A model generated the notes under the pieces. That model saw only the letters and a program-made list of their open reading frames with translations, did not search any database and was not told the origin of the DNA. DNA of 7,124 bases, from the NCBI GenBank assembly GCA_002732675.1, contig NVRR01000166.1, positions 1-7,124 of the forward strand. The letters are read 5' to 3'. The position numbers were made by a program, and so were the translations under genes. Positions 1-7,103 of the stretch are shown piece after piece. Source of the DNA: Sneathiella sp. (GTDB lineage: Bacteria > Pseudomonadota > Alphaproteobacteria > Sneathiellales > Sneathiellaceae). The first letter of the stretch is position 1, and the number at the start of each line of letters is the position of its first letter.

Positions 1-1496
1 ATGCAAGCTCGGTGGATGCGCTTGTCCGTTTGGTAGATGATCCCGAATATACCATCAGTGAAGACGGCACCTATCGGTTGTCCGAAGCGCAAGCCCGCGC
101 CATTCTCGACCTTCGCCTGCAACGCCTGACAGCGCTCGGGCAGAATGAAATTGGCGATGAGCTTAGAGGACTGGGCGATAAGATCGTCGACTATCTTGAT
201 ATCCTGAGGAGTCGCCCGCGCCTGATCAGCATTATCCGAAACGAGCTTTTGGAGATGAAGGAAAAATATGCGGTGCCGCGCCGGACCCGCATCGAAGAAA
301 ATGAATTTGAGCACGATCTTGAAGATCTGATCCAGCGCGAAGACATGGTGCTGACGGTTAGCCATAAGGGTTATATCAAGCGGGTAGCGCTTTCGACCTA
401 TAAGCCGCAGCGACGCGGTGGCAAGGGTCGCGCCGGTATGCAGACACGCGATGAAGACTTCGTCACGCAGGTGTTTGTGGTGAATACACATACGCCAGTG
501 CTGTTCTTCTCGTCCTTTGGCCGCGTCTATAAGATGAAGGTCTACAGGCTTCCTCTGGCATCGCCACAAAGCCTGGGTAAAGCTATCATTAACCTGCTGC
601 CATTGGAAGAAGGGGAAGTTATATACACCCTGATGCCACTGCCGGAGGAAGAGGAAAGCTGGGCCAATCTTGAGGTCATGTTCTCCACGGCGAAGGGCAA
701 TGTTCGGCGCAATCGCCTCAGTGATTTCTCCAATGTGAAATCCAATGGCAAGATCGCCATGAAACTGGATGAGGATGACCAGCTGATTGGCGTACAGATT
801 TGCACAGAGACCTCTGATGTTCTCTTGGTGGCCCGCGGCGGAAAATGTATCCGTTTCCGGGCAACCGATGTCCGATTGTTCAAGGGACGTGATTCCAGCG
901 GTGTACGTGGTATGAGGCTGGCGAAAGGCGATAGTGTTATTGGCATGTCCGTTCTCAATCATGTCGATATTGAAATCGAAAAGCGCGATGCCTATCTGAA
1001 GGCCCGACGGTCCGTCGATGAGGATGGGAATGTCACCGAGTATGGCGATATTTCGCCCGAGGACTACGCGGAATTGCTTGCACAGGAAAAAGTGTTACTG
1101 GCCATCACTGTTAATGGTTATGGCAAGCGGACCAACGCCTATGAATACCGGGTGACCAACCGCGGTGGGCAGGGCATCATCAATATTGAAACGTCGAGCC
1201 GAAATGGCGACGTCATCGCCACCTTCCCGATCACGGATAGCGAGCAGATCATGTTGGTGACCAATGGCGGCAAGCTGATCCGCTCCCCGGTCACGGATAT
1301 TCGGATCGCCGGGCGGAACACTCAAGGTGTGACATTGTTTAAAACCGCCAAAGGTGAAAAGGTTGTTTCTGTGACGGCACTTGAAGAAGCAAAGGCGGAT
1401 GAAGGAGATGCGGAAGAGGGCGATGCGGAAGATATTCCTGATATCGAAAATGTTGCAGATCAGGAAGATGCTCCTCCCGCGGACAATGAAAGCTAA
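1..1496 (+). CDS. gyrA: DNA gyrase subunit A, C-terminal part (5' end outside window)
   Basis: Partial gene: the frame is open from base 3 and the beginning lies upstream, so the GTG at 12 is an internal Val codon. GyrA is the breakage-reunion subunit of the A2B2 gyrase that introduces negative supercoils. The fragment (about 497 codons) starts in the coiled-coil/C-gate part of the N-terminal domain (SEAQARAILDLRLQRLTAL, about 85-140). The C-terminal DNA-wrapping beta-pinwheel follows. The GyrA box QRRGGKG is at 408-428 and marks gyrase rather than topoisomerase IV ParC. Six blade motifs can be read: VLTVSHKGYIKRV, VLFFSSFGRVYKM, VMFSTAKGNVRR, VLLVARGGKCIRF, VLLAITVNGYGKRT and IMLVTNGGKLIRS. 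A charged insert of about 40 residues (about 964-1090) separates blades 4 and 5; I recall this as common in alphaproteobacterial GyrA. The protein ends in a strongly acidic tail (1381-1493). The catalytic tyrosine and the quinolone-resistance region are not in the window. coaD starts 36 bases downstream. Confidence 0.97.
   Translation, partial: ASSVDALVRLVDDPEYTISEDGTYRLSEAQARAILDLRLQRLTALGQNEIGDELRGLGDKIVDYLDILRSRPRLISIIRNELLEMKEKYAVPRRTRIEENEFEHDLEDLIQREDMVLTVSHKGYIKRVALSTYKPQRRGGKGRAGMQTRDEDFVTQVFVVNTHTPVLFFSSFGRVYKMKVYRLPLASPQSLGKAIINLLPLEEGEVIYTLMPLPEEEESWANLEVMFSTAKGNVRRNRLSDFSNVKSNGKIAMKLDEDDQLIGVQICTETSDVLLVARGGKCIRFRATDVRLFKGRDSSGVRGMRLAKGDSVIGMSVLNHVDIEIEKRDAYLKARRSVDEDGNVTEYGDISPEDYAELLAQEKVLLAITVNGYGKRTNAYEYRVTNRGGQGIINIETSSRNGDVIATFPITDSEQIMLVTNGGKLIRSPVTDIRIAGRNTQGVTLFKTAKGEKVVSVTALEEAKADEGDAEEGDAEDIPDIENVADQEDAPPADNES
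1404..1433 (+). repeat. Two 15-base tandem repeats in the gyrA acidic tail
   Basis: Bases 1404-1418 and 1419-1433 are near-identical 15-base units differing at two third-codon positions. They encode GDAEE followed by GDAED. The repeat adds acidic residues to the GyrA C-terminal tail without changing the frame. It probably arose by slippage or local duplication. Confidence 0.7.
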
Positions 1497-1532
1497 CAGC
1501 AAGAAATAGCAAAATCAGATAAAGGAATAACC

Positions 1533-2051
1533 ATGTCTAAAAATCGCGTTGGGCTCTATCCTGGCACTTTTGATCCGATAACTGTGGGTCATTATGATAT
1601 CATCCGGCGGGCATCCAAGCTTGTTGATACCCTGGTGATCGGTGTCGCTATGAACCCGGGGAAAAACCCTCTCTTCACGGTCGAAGAACGGGTGGAGATG
1701 GTCTCGAAAATGACGGGAGAATTCCCGGGCACCAATTTTGAAGTGAGGCCGTTTAACAATTTGCTGATGCATTTTGCGGAAGAAGTAGGCGCCGCCATTA
1801 TTATTCGTGGCCTTCGTGCGATTTCGGATTTTGAATATGAATTTCAGATGGTTGGTATGAATCGCCGCTTGAATTCGGAAATCGAAACCGTGTTTTTGAT
1901 GGCCTCGGACCAGCATCAATTCATCGCGTCCAGTTTGGTGAAGGAAATTGCTCTGCTGAACGGCGATATCACGAAATTTGTCTCCGCGTCGACGGCCACA
2001 AAGATTGTCGACCGGGTTGCCGAGATTCACAAAAACGCAGAAAAAACATAA
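1533..2051 (+). CDS. coaD: Phosphopantetheine adenylyltransferase (CoaD)
   Basis: This cytoplasmic enzyme transfers AMP from ATP to 4'-phosphopantetheine, giving dephospho-CoA and pyrophosphate; it is the penultimate step of coenzyme A synthesis. The 172-residue protein is near the usual length (about 160) and begins with the nucleotidyltransferase signature YPGTFDPITVGH (residues 9-20; T12 and H20 of the T/HxGH-type active site). Also visible are NPGKNPLF (41-48, with the substrate-binding Lys44), IRGLRAISDFEYE (91-103, phosphate-contacting arginines) and ASSLVKE (132-138), the serine/lysine loop contacting ATP. The ATG at 1533 is preceded by AAAGGAA at 1521-1527 with suitable spacing. The gene follows gyrA by 36 bases with no hairpin terminator seen, so co-transcription is plausible. 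The cyclophilin gene follows after 31 bases. Nothing is missing or unusual. Confidence 0.97.
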   Translation: MSKNRVGLYPGTFDPITVGHYDIIRRASKLVDTLVIGVAMNPGKNPLFTVEERVEMVSKMTGEFPGTNFEVRPFNNLLMHFAEEVGAAIIIRGLRAISDFEYEFQMVGMNRRLNSEIETVFLMASDQHQFIASSLVKEIALLNGDITKFVSASTATKIVDRVAEIHKNAEKT

Positions 2052-2070
2052 TTTATCATTCGAATTTAGC

Positions 2071-2075
2071 AGGAG
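2071..2075 (+). promoter_or_regulatory. Ribosome binding site that fixes the cyclophilin start
   Basis: AGGAG lies seven bases before the ATG at 2083. The reading frame stays open upstream as far as a TTG at 1978, but that codon is inside coaD and has no such site. The Shine-Dalgarno sequence together with the start of homology selects 2083. Confidence 0.75.
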
Positions 2076-2082
2076 TGGCGAA

Positions 2083-2562
2083 ATGGCCCTTGATCTGGAG
2101 AATACCCTATACCTTGACGTGAAAGACGGCCGCGTCGTTATTGAAATGCGCCCTGATCTTGCCCCCAACCATGTTGCACGGATCAAGGAACTGGCGCGTG
2201 AAGGGTTCTATGACGGTATCGTCTTTCATCGGGTAATTGAAGGATTTATGGCGCAAACAGGTTGCCCCAAGGGGACCGGCACCGGTGGTTCCGGCCAAAA
2301 TCTCGACGCTGAATTCTCGGCCGAGCTGCATTTGGAGGGAACCTGTTCGATGGCGCGTGCCGGCCATCCGGATAGCGCGGATAGTCAGTTTTTCCTTATG
2401 CTCGCCCGCTCCCCCCATCTGGATAACCAGTATTCCGTGTGGGGCCAGATAGTTGAAGGTATGGAGCATGTCCATAGTATTAAAAAGGGCGATAGCATGG
2501 ACAACGGGTCCGTTTCTGATCCTGACAAAATTATCAGCCTCAAGGTTGCGGCCGACGTCTAG
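2083..2562 (+). CDS. Peptidyl-prolyl cis-trans isomerase, cyclophilin type
   Basis: A 159-residue single-domain cyclophilin that should catalyse cis-trans isomerisation of Xaa-Pro bonds and assist protein folding. There is no signal peptide or membrane segment, so it is probably cytoplasmic (PpiB-like). Family motifs: FHRVIEGFMAQTG (residues 48-60) with the catalytic Arg50 and hydrophobic pocket residues Phe55 and Met56, GTGTGGSG (64-71), SADSQFFLML (98-107) and HLDNQYSVWGQIVEGM (112-127). The position before LDN, where the cyclosporin-binding Trp of human CypA would fall, is His112, so cyclosporin binding is predicted to be weak; this rests on alignment by eye. It sits between coaD and queA, a neighbourhood I associate with alphaproteobacteria, with no obvious pathway link to either. 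A terminator-like hairpin follows 20 bases after the stop. I give no symbol because bacterial cyclophilins are named inconsistently. Confidence 0.95.
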   Translation: MALDLENTLYLDVKDGRVVIEMRPDLAPNHVARIKELAREGFYDGIVFHRVIEGFMAQTGCPKGTGTGGSGQNLDAEFSAELHLEGTCSMARAGHPDSADSQFFLMLARSPHLDNQYSVWGQIVEGMEHVHSIKKGDSMDNGSVSDPDKIISLKVAADV

Positions 2563-2582
2563 TATTTCGATTTATTTGGGAG

Positions 2583-2620
2583 CGAACGGTTTGGGTGATC
2601 AAGCCGTTCGTTTGCGTTTT
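2583..2620 (+). terminator. Strong hairpin with GNRA loop and T-rich tail between the cyclophilin gene and queA
   Basis: Bases 2583-2594 pair with 2599-2610 along 12 positions (ten Watson-Crick, two G-U) around a GTGA tetraloop, and TTTGCGTTTT follows at 2611-2620. This is the architecture of a Rho-independent terminator, although the T tract is interrupted by GCG. It ends 15 bases before the queA start codon. It could therefore terminate the gyrA-coaD-cyclophilin transcript, act as a partial attenuator for queA-tgt, or affect queA translation. Which role applies cannot be told from sequence. Confidence 0.6.
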
Positions 2621-2625
2621 GGAAG

Positions 2626-3653
2626 ATGAAAGTCGACGCCTTCGATTTTGTCCTGCCGCAGGAACTGATTGCGGACCGCCCGGCTGTCCCTCGCGAAGCT
2701 GCGAGACTTCTTTGCGTCGGCGAGGCGATCTCTGATCGGCATGTCGCGGATCTTCCTGATTTATTGCGCGAAGGCGACCTGCTGGTTTTCAATGATACCA
2801 AGGTTATCCCGGCGCGCCTTCGCGGGCTTCGGCGGTCTGCAAAAATTGAAGTAACCTTGCATAAGAATATTTCCGCCGATACCTGGCATGCCTTTGCCAA
2901 GCCGGCGAAGAAGTTAAAACCCAGTGATATCATTGTCTTCGGCGATGATTTTACAGCATTGGTTGCGGAAAAATTTGACGGCGGTGAAGTGGCGTTGGCT
3001 TTCTCCGTTGCCGGTCCGGACTTGATGGAGAAACTGATGCTGCACGGGGAAATTCCTCTTCCGCCGTATATCAGCAGCATGCGTCCCGTTGATGAACAGG
3101 ATCGGGATGACTATCAGACGATATTTGCAAAAGACGAAGGGGCGGTGGCCGCGCCGACGGCGGGTCTGCATTTTACGGAAGACCTGATGGCGCGGTTTCG
3201 GGCAAGGGGCGTAGAGAGTGTCGCAACCACCTTGCATGTAGGAGCAGGAACGTTCCTGCCAGTGAAGGCGGAGGATACGGATGATCATAAAATGCATTCG
3301 GAAATTGGCATTCTTACATCTGCGGCAGCATCGAAAATAAATCAATGCCGGGAAAATGGCGGGCGCATAGTCGCCATAGGCACAACGAGCTTACGCCTTC
3401 TGGAAAGCGCGGCTGATACGAATGGGATTGTTCACCCTTTCCACCGGGAGACGGATATTTTCATTACACCCGGATATCGGTTTAAGGCGGTTGATCTGTT
3501 GATTACCAATTTTCATTTGCCGAAATCGACATTGTTTATGCTGGTGTCGGCTTTCTCCGGTATGGATAAAATGCATGCCGCGTATGCCCATGCCATTGAT
3601 AAAAAATATCGATTTTATTCCTATGGGGATTGTTCCTTGCTGTATCCGGGCTC

Positions 3654-3657
<4 letters not shown>
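2626..3657 (+). CDS. queA: S-adenosylmethionine:tRNA ribosyltransferase-isomerase (QueA)
   Basis: QueA transfers and isomerises the ribosyl part of S-adenosylmethionine onto preQ1 already inserted in tRNA, forming epoxyqueuosine at wobble position 34. The 343-residue protein is close to the usual length (about 350) and has the family motifs along its length: [10 protein letters not shown] (56-65), GEIPLPPYI (141-149), [10 protein letters not shown] (175-184), LHVGAGTF (203-210), the HSE triad (224-226), TTSLRLLES (253-261), [16 protein letters not shown] (295-310) and the C-terminal [10 protein letters not shown] (330-339). The start at 2626 gives the expected N-terminus ([16 protein letters not shown]). 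Its only Shine-Dalgarno-like sequence, GGAAG at 2621-2625, directly abuts the ATG, which is unusually close. The stop codon overlaps the tgt start (ATGA), so both queuosine genes are translated from one message. Confidence 0.97.
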
Positions 3658-4787
<1,130 letters not shown>

Positions 4788-5040
4788 GCGAGTGGGGAAG
4801 ATATGTACAAGGGGTAATCGAAGCCGTTCTATCCTTCGAGGGGAGGGTGAAAAAACAAAAGCGGCTTCGATCAACCTTGGACTGAACCATCTTTCAATGA
4901 CAACCTTAAGATATCGTTAATTTCAGATTATTTGGATGTTGCAATCAAAAGGTGTTTGGTGTTTCCGTTGTATTTTGAGTGCCAATGGTCCCTCTGCGTC
5001 TCAAAAACCATAATGACCGCATTTAGCGCCATCCCCTAAG
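4788..5040. other. Intergenic region between convergent tgt and membrane-protein gene
   Basis: These 253 bases carry no reading frame I can support and no tRNA-like cloverleaf. They contain an inverted repeat with a long loop (4817-4871), a tandem 7-base repeat GGTGTTT at 4951-4964, two copies of CAACCTT at 4872-4878 and 4901-4907, and the left arm of a hairpin that straddles the end of the minus-strand gene. The second half is AT-rich. No clear promoter was seen on either strand, as expected for a convergent gap. Confidence 0.6.
4817..4871. repeat. Perfect 10-base inverted repeat with long loop downstream of tgt
   Basis: ATCGAAGCCG at 4817-4826 is the exact reverse complement of CGGCTTCGAT at 4862-4871, 30 bases after the tgt stop. 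Two further pairs (4827/4861 G-U and 4828/4860) extend it to about 12. The remaining loop of about 31 bases contains a small CCT-TCG-AGG hairpin and an A-rich run. No T tract follows on the + strand, so it is not a textbook terminator. It may still be a stabilising or Rho-linked 3' end for queA-tgt, or a remnant of a small mobile repeat. Confidence 0.5.
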
Positions 5041-5054
5041 TTAAGGGATGGTGC
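5026..5054. terminator. Hairpin at the convergent gene end, possibly a bidirectional terminator
   Basis: Bases 5026-5035 (GCGCCATCCC) pair with 5045-5054 (GGGATGGTGC) along ten positions, one of them G-U, with a nine-base loop. The stop codon of the minus-strand gene (5043-5041) lies in the loop. T-runs after the stem are weak on both strands: TTGGATTTTG on +, and TAAATGCG then a distant TTTTT on -. The convergent position supports a terminator role, but the missing T tract makes this uncertain. Confidence 0.45.
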
Positions 5055-6336
5055 TTGGATTTTGAACGTTTGGCGGCTCTGGTGTTGTTGGCGCCGTTGT
5101 TGCTTTGTGAGACGTTGATCCTGGCCTTATTGCGATTGTGGGTTTGCTTGTGGCGGCCGAGATGACTTTGTCGATAACCTTGAAAATCAACTCAACGCTA
5201 TATCCGGCAAGAAACGCCAGGGCGAGGGGGCTAAAATTAGACAGGGTTGAGGATCCGAGCTTGATCGTCGCCGCCGTCTGGTCCGACGAGATTAAAGTGT
5301 GGATTTTGGCGGGGCCATCCGTGAAGAGAAAACTCGCCATAATCCCGGCAAGAGGTCCTTGAGTAATCCGGAGGCTGTAGTCGATTTGTGAATTCATGGA
5401 AAATGTCAGTCCCTCAATATCTTTCGGCAGTTGCCGAAGGACATAAAAGGTCGCGCCGAGCAGTCCATATAAGGTTGGCAGGAGGTAGCGGTAGATGGCG
5501 TCGAGAACATATTGCGCAGCGACAAAATGGACATGATCCTGCGATTGAGAGGAAAGCGTCGAATAATACTGTTTCTCCCAGGACTGTTTGATAAAGAAAA
5601 TGATATTTGACCAGGCAGTATTCCAGTTTTTAAGCTGTTCCATCTCGGCGTCTCGCCACGAAAGATATTGCCTGAGTTGATTGTCGAGGTCCGTCACTTT
5701 CCGAGATTTTGTTGTCGTGCGTATCCCAGACGGAGTCGCCGAAGCAGTTCGTAATCGCGAATTGTTACTGTCACTCGACGCTCCAGATAATCTCTTTCTA
5801 AGACCACTGATTTCTGTGGTTCTGATCAATTCTTCCAGTTTACTGAGGTGGTCTGTCTGTTTTTTGATATCTGTGACAAGGGTATTACCAATTGACCAGA
5901 AAATTTGCAGAACAATCAGCATGATGAGTGTGATCGAAGATACGAGTTTGTAGGTAAAGGCACATTTTCTCGAGAAGGGGATAGACATCTTTCCAAGTAA
6001 AAACCGAAAGATACCTTTGTTTAATTGCCGCGAATCAAATGTCGCTTTAATACTTCCAATCGTAATTGGGTAAAGGCTGTTCGTCAGCGCCTCATAAGCG
6101 TGCCAGAAACTAACGATCTGCTCTGGGCCAATGGAATTATTATGGTACGCGTCCTGGCTATCGACAATTGCTCGAATAACATCTTCGGTCACCTCAATGC
6201 CGCGCTCGGCGGCCGTCATAAGAAGCAACTGGGAATTGGCAATGGAAGAAGCCAGGATTGACGAGTTCGTTGATTGGTCGGAAATACTATTATCGCCACT
6301 TTTATCTGATGAAAACCAATTGTTGAATATACCCAT
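5041..6336 (-). CDS. Uncharacterised inner-membrane protein with coiled coil and Thr/Pro-rich tail
   Basis: I cannot assign a function to this 431-residue protein. It starts with a Ser/Asn-rich stretch (1-35) and a probably cytoplasmic helical domain (about 36-105) containing ERGIEVTEDVIRAIV and FWHAYEALTNSLYPITIGSI. A basic segment (111-130) leads into membrane helix 1 (about 130-149). A region of about 130 residues follows, with a likely coiled coil (153-182), a Ser/Thr/Arg-rich linker (183-213) and a Trp-rich helix (224-250). Then come helix 2 (about 282-300, LLPTLYGLLGATFYVL), a weaker helix 3 (about 325-338) and helix 4 (about 367-387, PLALAFLAGYSVELIFKVID). The tail (395-431) is Thr/Pro-rich. 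Charges fit N-in topology with the 150-280 region outside. The helix 2 and helix 4 motifs resemble unnamed bacterial membrane proteins as I recall them. There are no catalytic motifs, and only one Cys (125). The start has AAGGAG six bases upstream. GC is visibly lower than in the housekeeping genes, which suggests acquisition. Confidence 0.85.
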   Translation of the reverse strand: MGIFNNWFSSDKSGDNSISDQSTNSSILASSIANSQLLLMTAAERGIEVTEDVIRAIVDSQDAYHNNSIGPEQIVSFWHAYEALTNSLYPITIGSIKATFDSRQLNKGIFRFLLGKMSIPFSRKCAFTYKLVSSITLIMLIVLQIFWSIGNTLVTDIKKQTDHLSKLEELIRTTEISGLRKRLSGASSDSNNSRLRTASATPSGIRTTTKSRKVTDLDNQLRQYLSWRDAEMEQLKNWNTAWSNIIFFIKQSWEKQYYSTLSSQSQDHVHFVAAQYVLDAIYRYLLPTLYGLLGATFYVLRQLPKDIEGLTFSMNSQIDYSLRITQGPLAGIMASFLFTDGPAKIHTLISSDQTAATIKLGSSTLSNFSPLALAFLAGYSVELIFKVIDKVISAATSKPTIAIRPGSTSHKATTAPTTPEPPNVQNPSTIP

Positions 6337-6342
6337 TTCATT

Positions 6343-6348
6343 CTCCTT
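6343..6348 (-). promoter_or_regulatory. Ribosome binding site of the membrane-protein gene
   Basis: On the minus strand AAGGAG stands six bases before the ATG at 6336-6334. It is one of the clearest Shine-Dalgarno sequences in the window. It supports both the start choice and the view that the gene is translated. Confidence 0.75.
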
Positions 6349-6389
6349 ATCGCTGTGAGACGTTTAGAGCCTGAAATTGTGACCGCTTT

Positions 6390-6395
6390 TGTCAA
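6390..6395 (-). promoter_or_regulatory. Possible -35 element (TTGACA) for the membrane-protein gene
   Basis: A perfect TTGACA on the minus strand lies in the 62-base gap between the LysR-like gene and the membrane-protein gene. The hexamer 17 bases on is AGGCTC, which is a poor -10, and no better one is seen at 16-18 spacing. A promoter here is possible but weakly supported; read-through from the LysR-like gene is the alternative. Confidence 0.2.
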
Positions 6396-6398
6396 CAT

Positions 6399-7103
6399 TC
6401 AGCCGGTTTTAATGGATTGTACTAGAAAACCGGCTAGAGCTTTTGCCGCTGGGCCTTGCCCATCTGGATCGGGTGAGAAGAGATAAATGGGAACTTTCTT
6501 TCGGGTTGCAAGATCCGTTTCTATGATCGCAATGGTTCCGTCCGCTATCTCATTTTCGATGATTGTCATCGGCGACCATGAAAACCCGAAACCATCCTTA
6601 ATTGCCGCCATTGCCGAGCCGATGTTGCTAAAAGTCCATCTCTTTTCAGCTTTCTGCCAGCCGGGGCTATAGCGCCGGTCCGTGCCGGAATCCCTGACAA
6701 TGATCTGGCGGTGTTTTTTCAGGTCATGAAGGGTTGCCGGCCGACCAAGTTTTGCCAAAGGATGTCCTGGCGCACAAACGGGTGCAAATTCAGACTCCAT
6801 AAGAGGTAGGCCAATTATTGGAAGATTTGACGGCCCGCTAATAGCGAGATCTACCTTCTTTTCCGCAATTAGCTCTTCCGTTCCAGACAAAACGGATTCA
6901 ATAATTTCGACGCGGGTATGAGGCGATGTTTCTTGAAATTTATCAAGAGCCAGCAGAAGATAACGCATCGGAAATATGGCTTCAACTGCAATCGATATTT
7001 CCGCTTCCCAGCCATTTTTTAAACTCGTGGCAGCGGCTTCAAGCCCGGCGGCTTGAAAAAACGGCAAAACGTGATGGCTACCCTCGCGTCGAACAGAATG
7101 CAC
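6399..7103 (-). CDS. LysR-type regulator, effector-binding domain only (N-terminally truncated or broken gene)
   Basis: The 234 codons from the GTG at 7103 encode a complete periplasmic-binding-protein-like LysR effector domain. It contains GWEAEISIAV (31-40) after the linker helix, VDLAISG (84-90), the P-x-HPLAKL loop (112-119), RQIIVRDSG (132-140), GWQKAEKRWTFSNIGSAMAAIKDGFGFSW (148-176) and a C-terminal GPAAKALAGFL (217-227). LysR regulators are normally about 300 residues with an N-terminal winged-helix DNA-binding domain; roughly 70 residues are absent. SVRREG (3-8) matches the 'LTxEG' end of that domain, but a TAA (7121-7119) interrupts the frame six codons before the GTG, and the GTG has only a distant AAAGG. 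The regulator is therefore probably disrupted by a nonsense or frameshift change, with the rest outside the window. A domain-only protein is less likely. It points the same way as the membrane-protein gene, 62 bases upstream of it. Confidence 0.8.
   Translation of the reverse strand: MHSVRREGSHHVLPFFQAAGLEAAATSLKNGWEAEISIAVEAIFPMRYLLLALDKFQETSPHTRVEIIESVLSGTEELIAEKKVDLAISGPSNLPIIGLPLMESEFAPVCAPGHPLAKLGRPATLHDLKKHRQIIVRDSGTDRRYSPGWQKAEKRWTFSNIGSAMAAIKDGFGFSWSPMTIIENEIADGTIAIIETDLATRKKVPIYLFSPDPDGQGPAAKALAGFLVQSIKTG
6401..6435. repeat. Perfect 10-base inverted repeat across the LysR-like stop codon
   Basis: AGCCGGTTTT at 6401-6410 and AAAACCGGCT at 6426-6435 are exact reverse complements with a 15-base spacer. 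On the minus strand the second arm carries the codons for Lys-Thr-Gly and reaches into the TGA. No T tract follows on that strand. It may reduce read-through into the membrane-protein gene or be a protein-binding palindrome. Confidence 0.5.

Noticed and set aside
12..14. GTG at 12 as the start of a separate gyrA-like gene
   Set aside because: The frame is open to the window edge and the protein begins in the middle of the gyrase coiled-coil region.
542..958. Open frame of 138 codons on the minus strand inside gyrA
   Set aside because: It lies antisense to clearly conserved pinwheel blades, and its translation has no recognisable domain.
1515..2186. Open frame of 223 codons on the minus strand across coaD and the cyclophilin gene
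   Set aside because: It is antisense to two conserved genes, its product resembles no family, and it spans a gene junction; a shadow of codon bias is the simpler reading.
2576..2626. preQ1 riboswitch upstream of queA
   Set aside because: The hairpin is fully closed by a four-base loop and lacks the A-rich tail and pseudoknot partners of known preQ1 aptamers.
4788..4900. tRNA gene as an integration site after tgt
   Set aside because: The arms of the inverted repeat suggested a stem, but no D-loop, anticodon arm or T-loop could be fitted.
5681..5953. Plus-strand frame of 90 codons opposite the membrane-protein gene
   Set aside because: It is antisense to a gene with a strong ribosome site and coherent membrane topology, and its translation shows no domain.
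6378..6397. CRP/FNR-like operator in the gap upstream of the membrane-protein gene
   Set aside because: The half-sites match imperfectly (5 of 7) and the spacing does not fit TGTGA-N6-TCACA.
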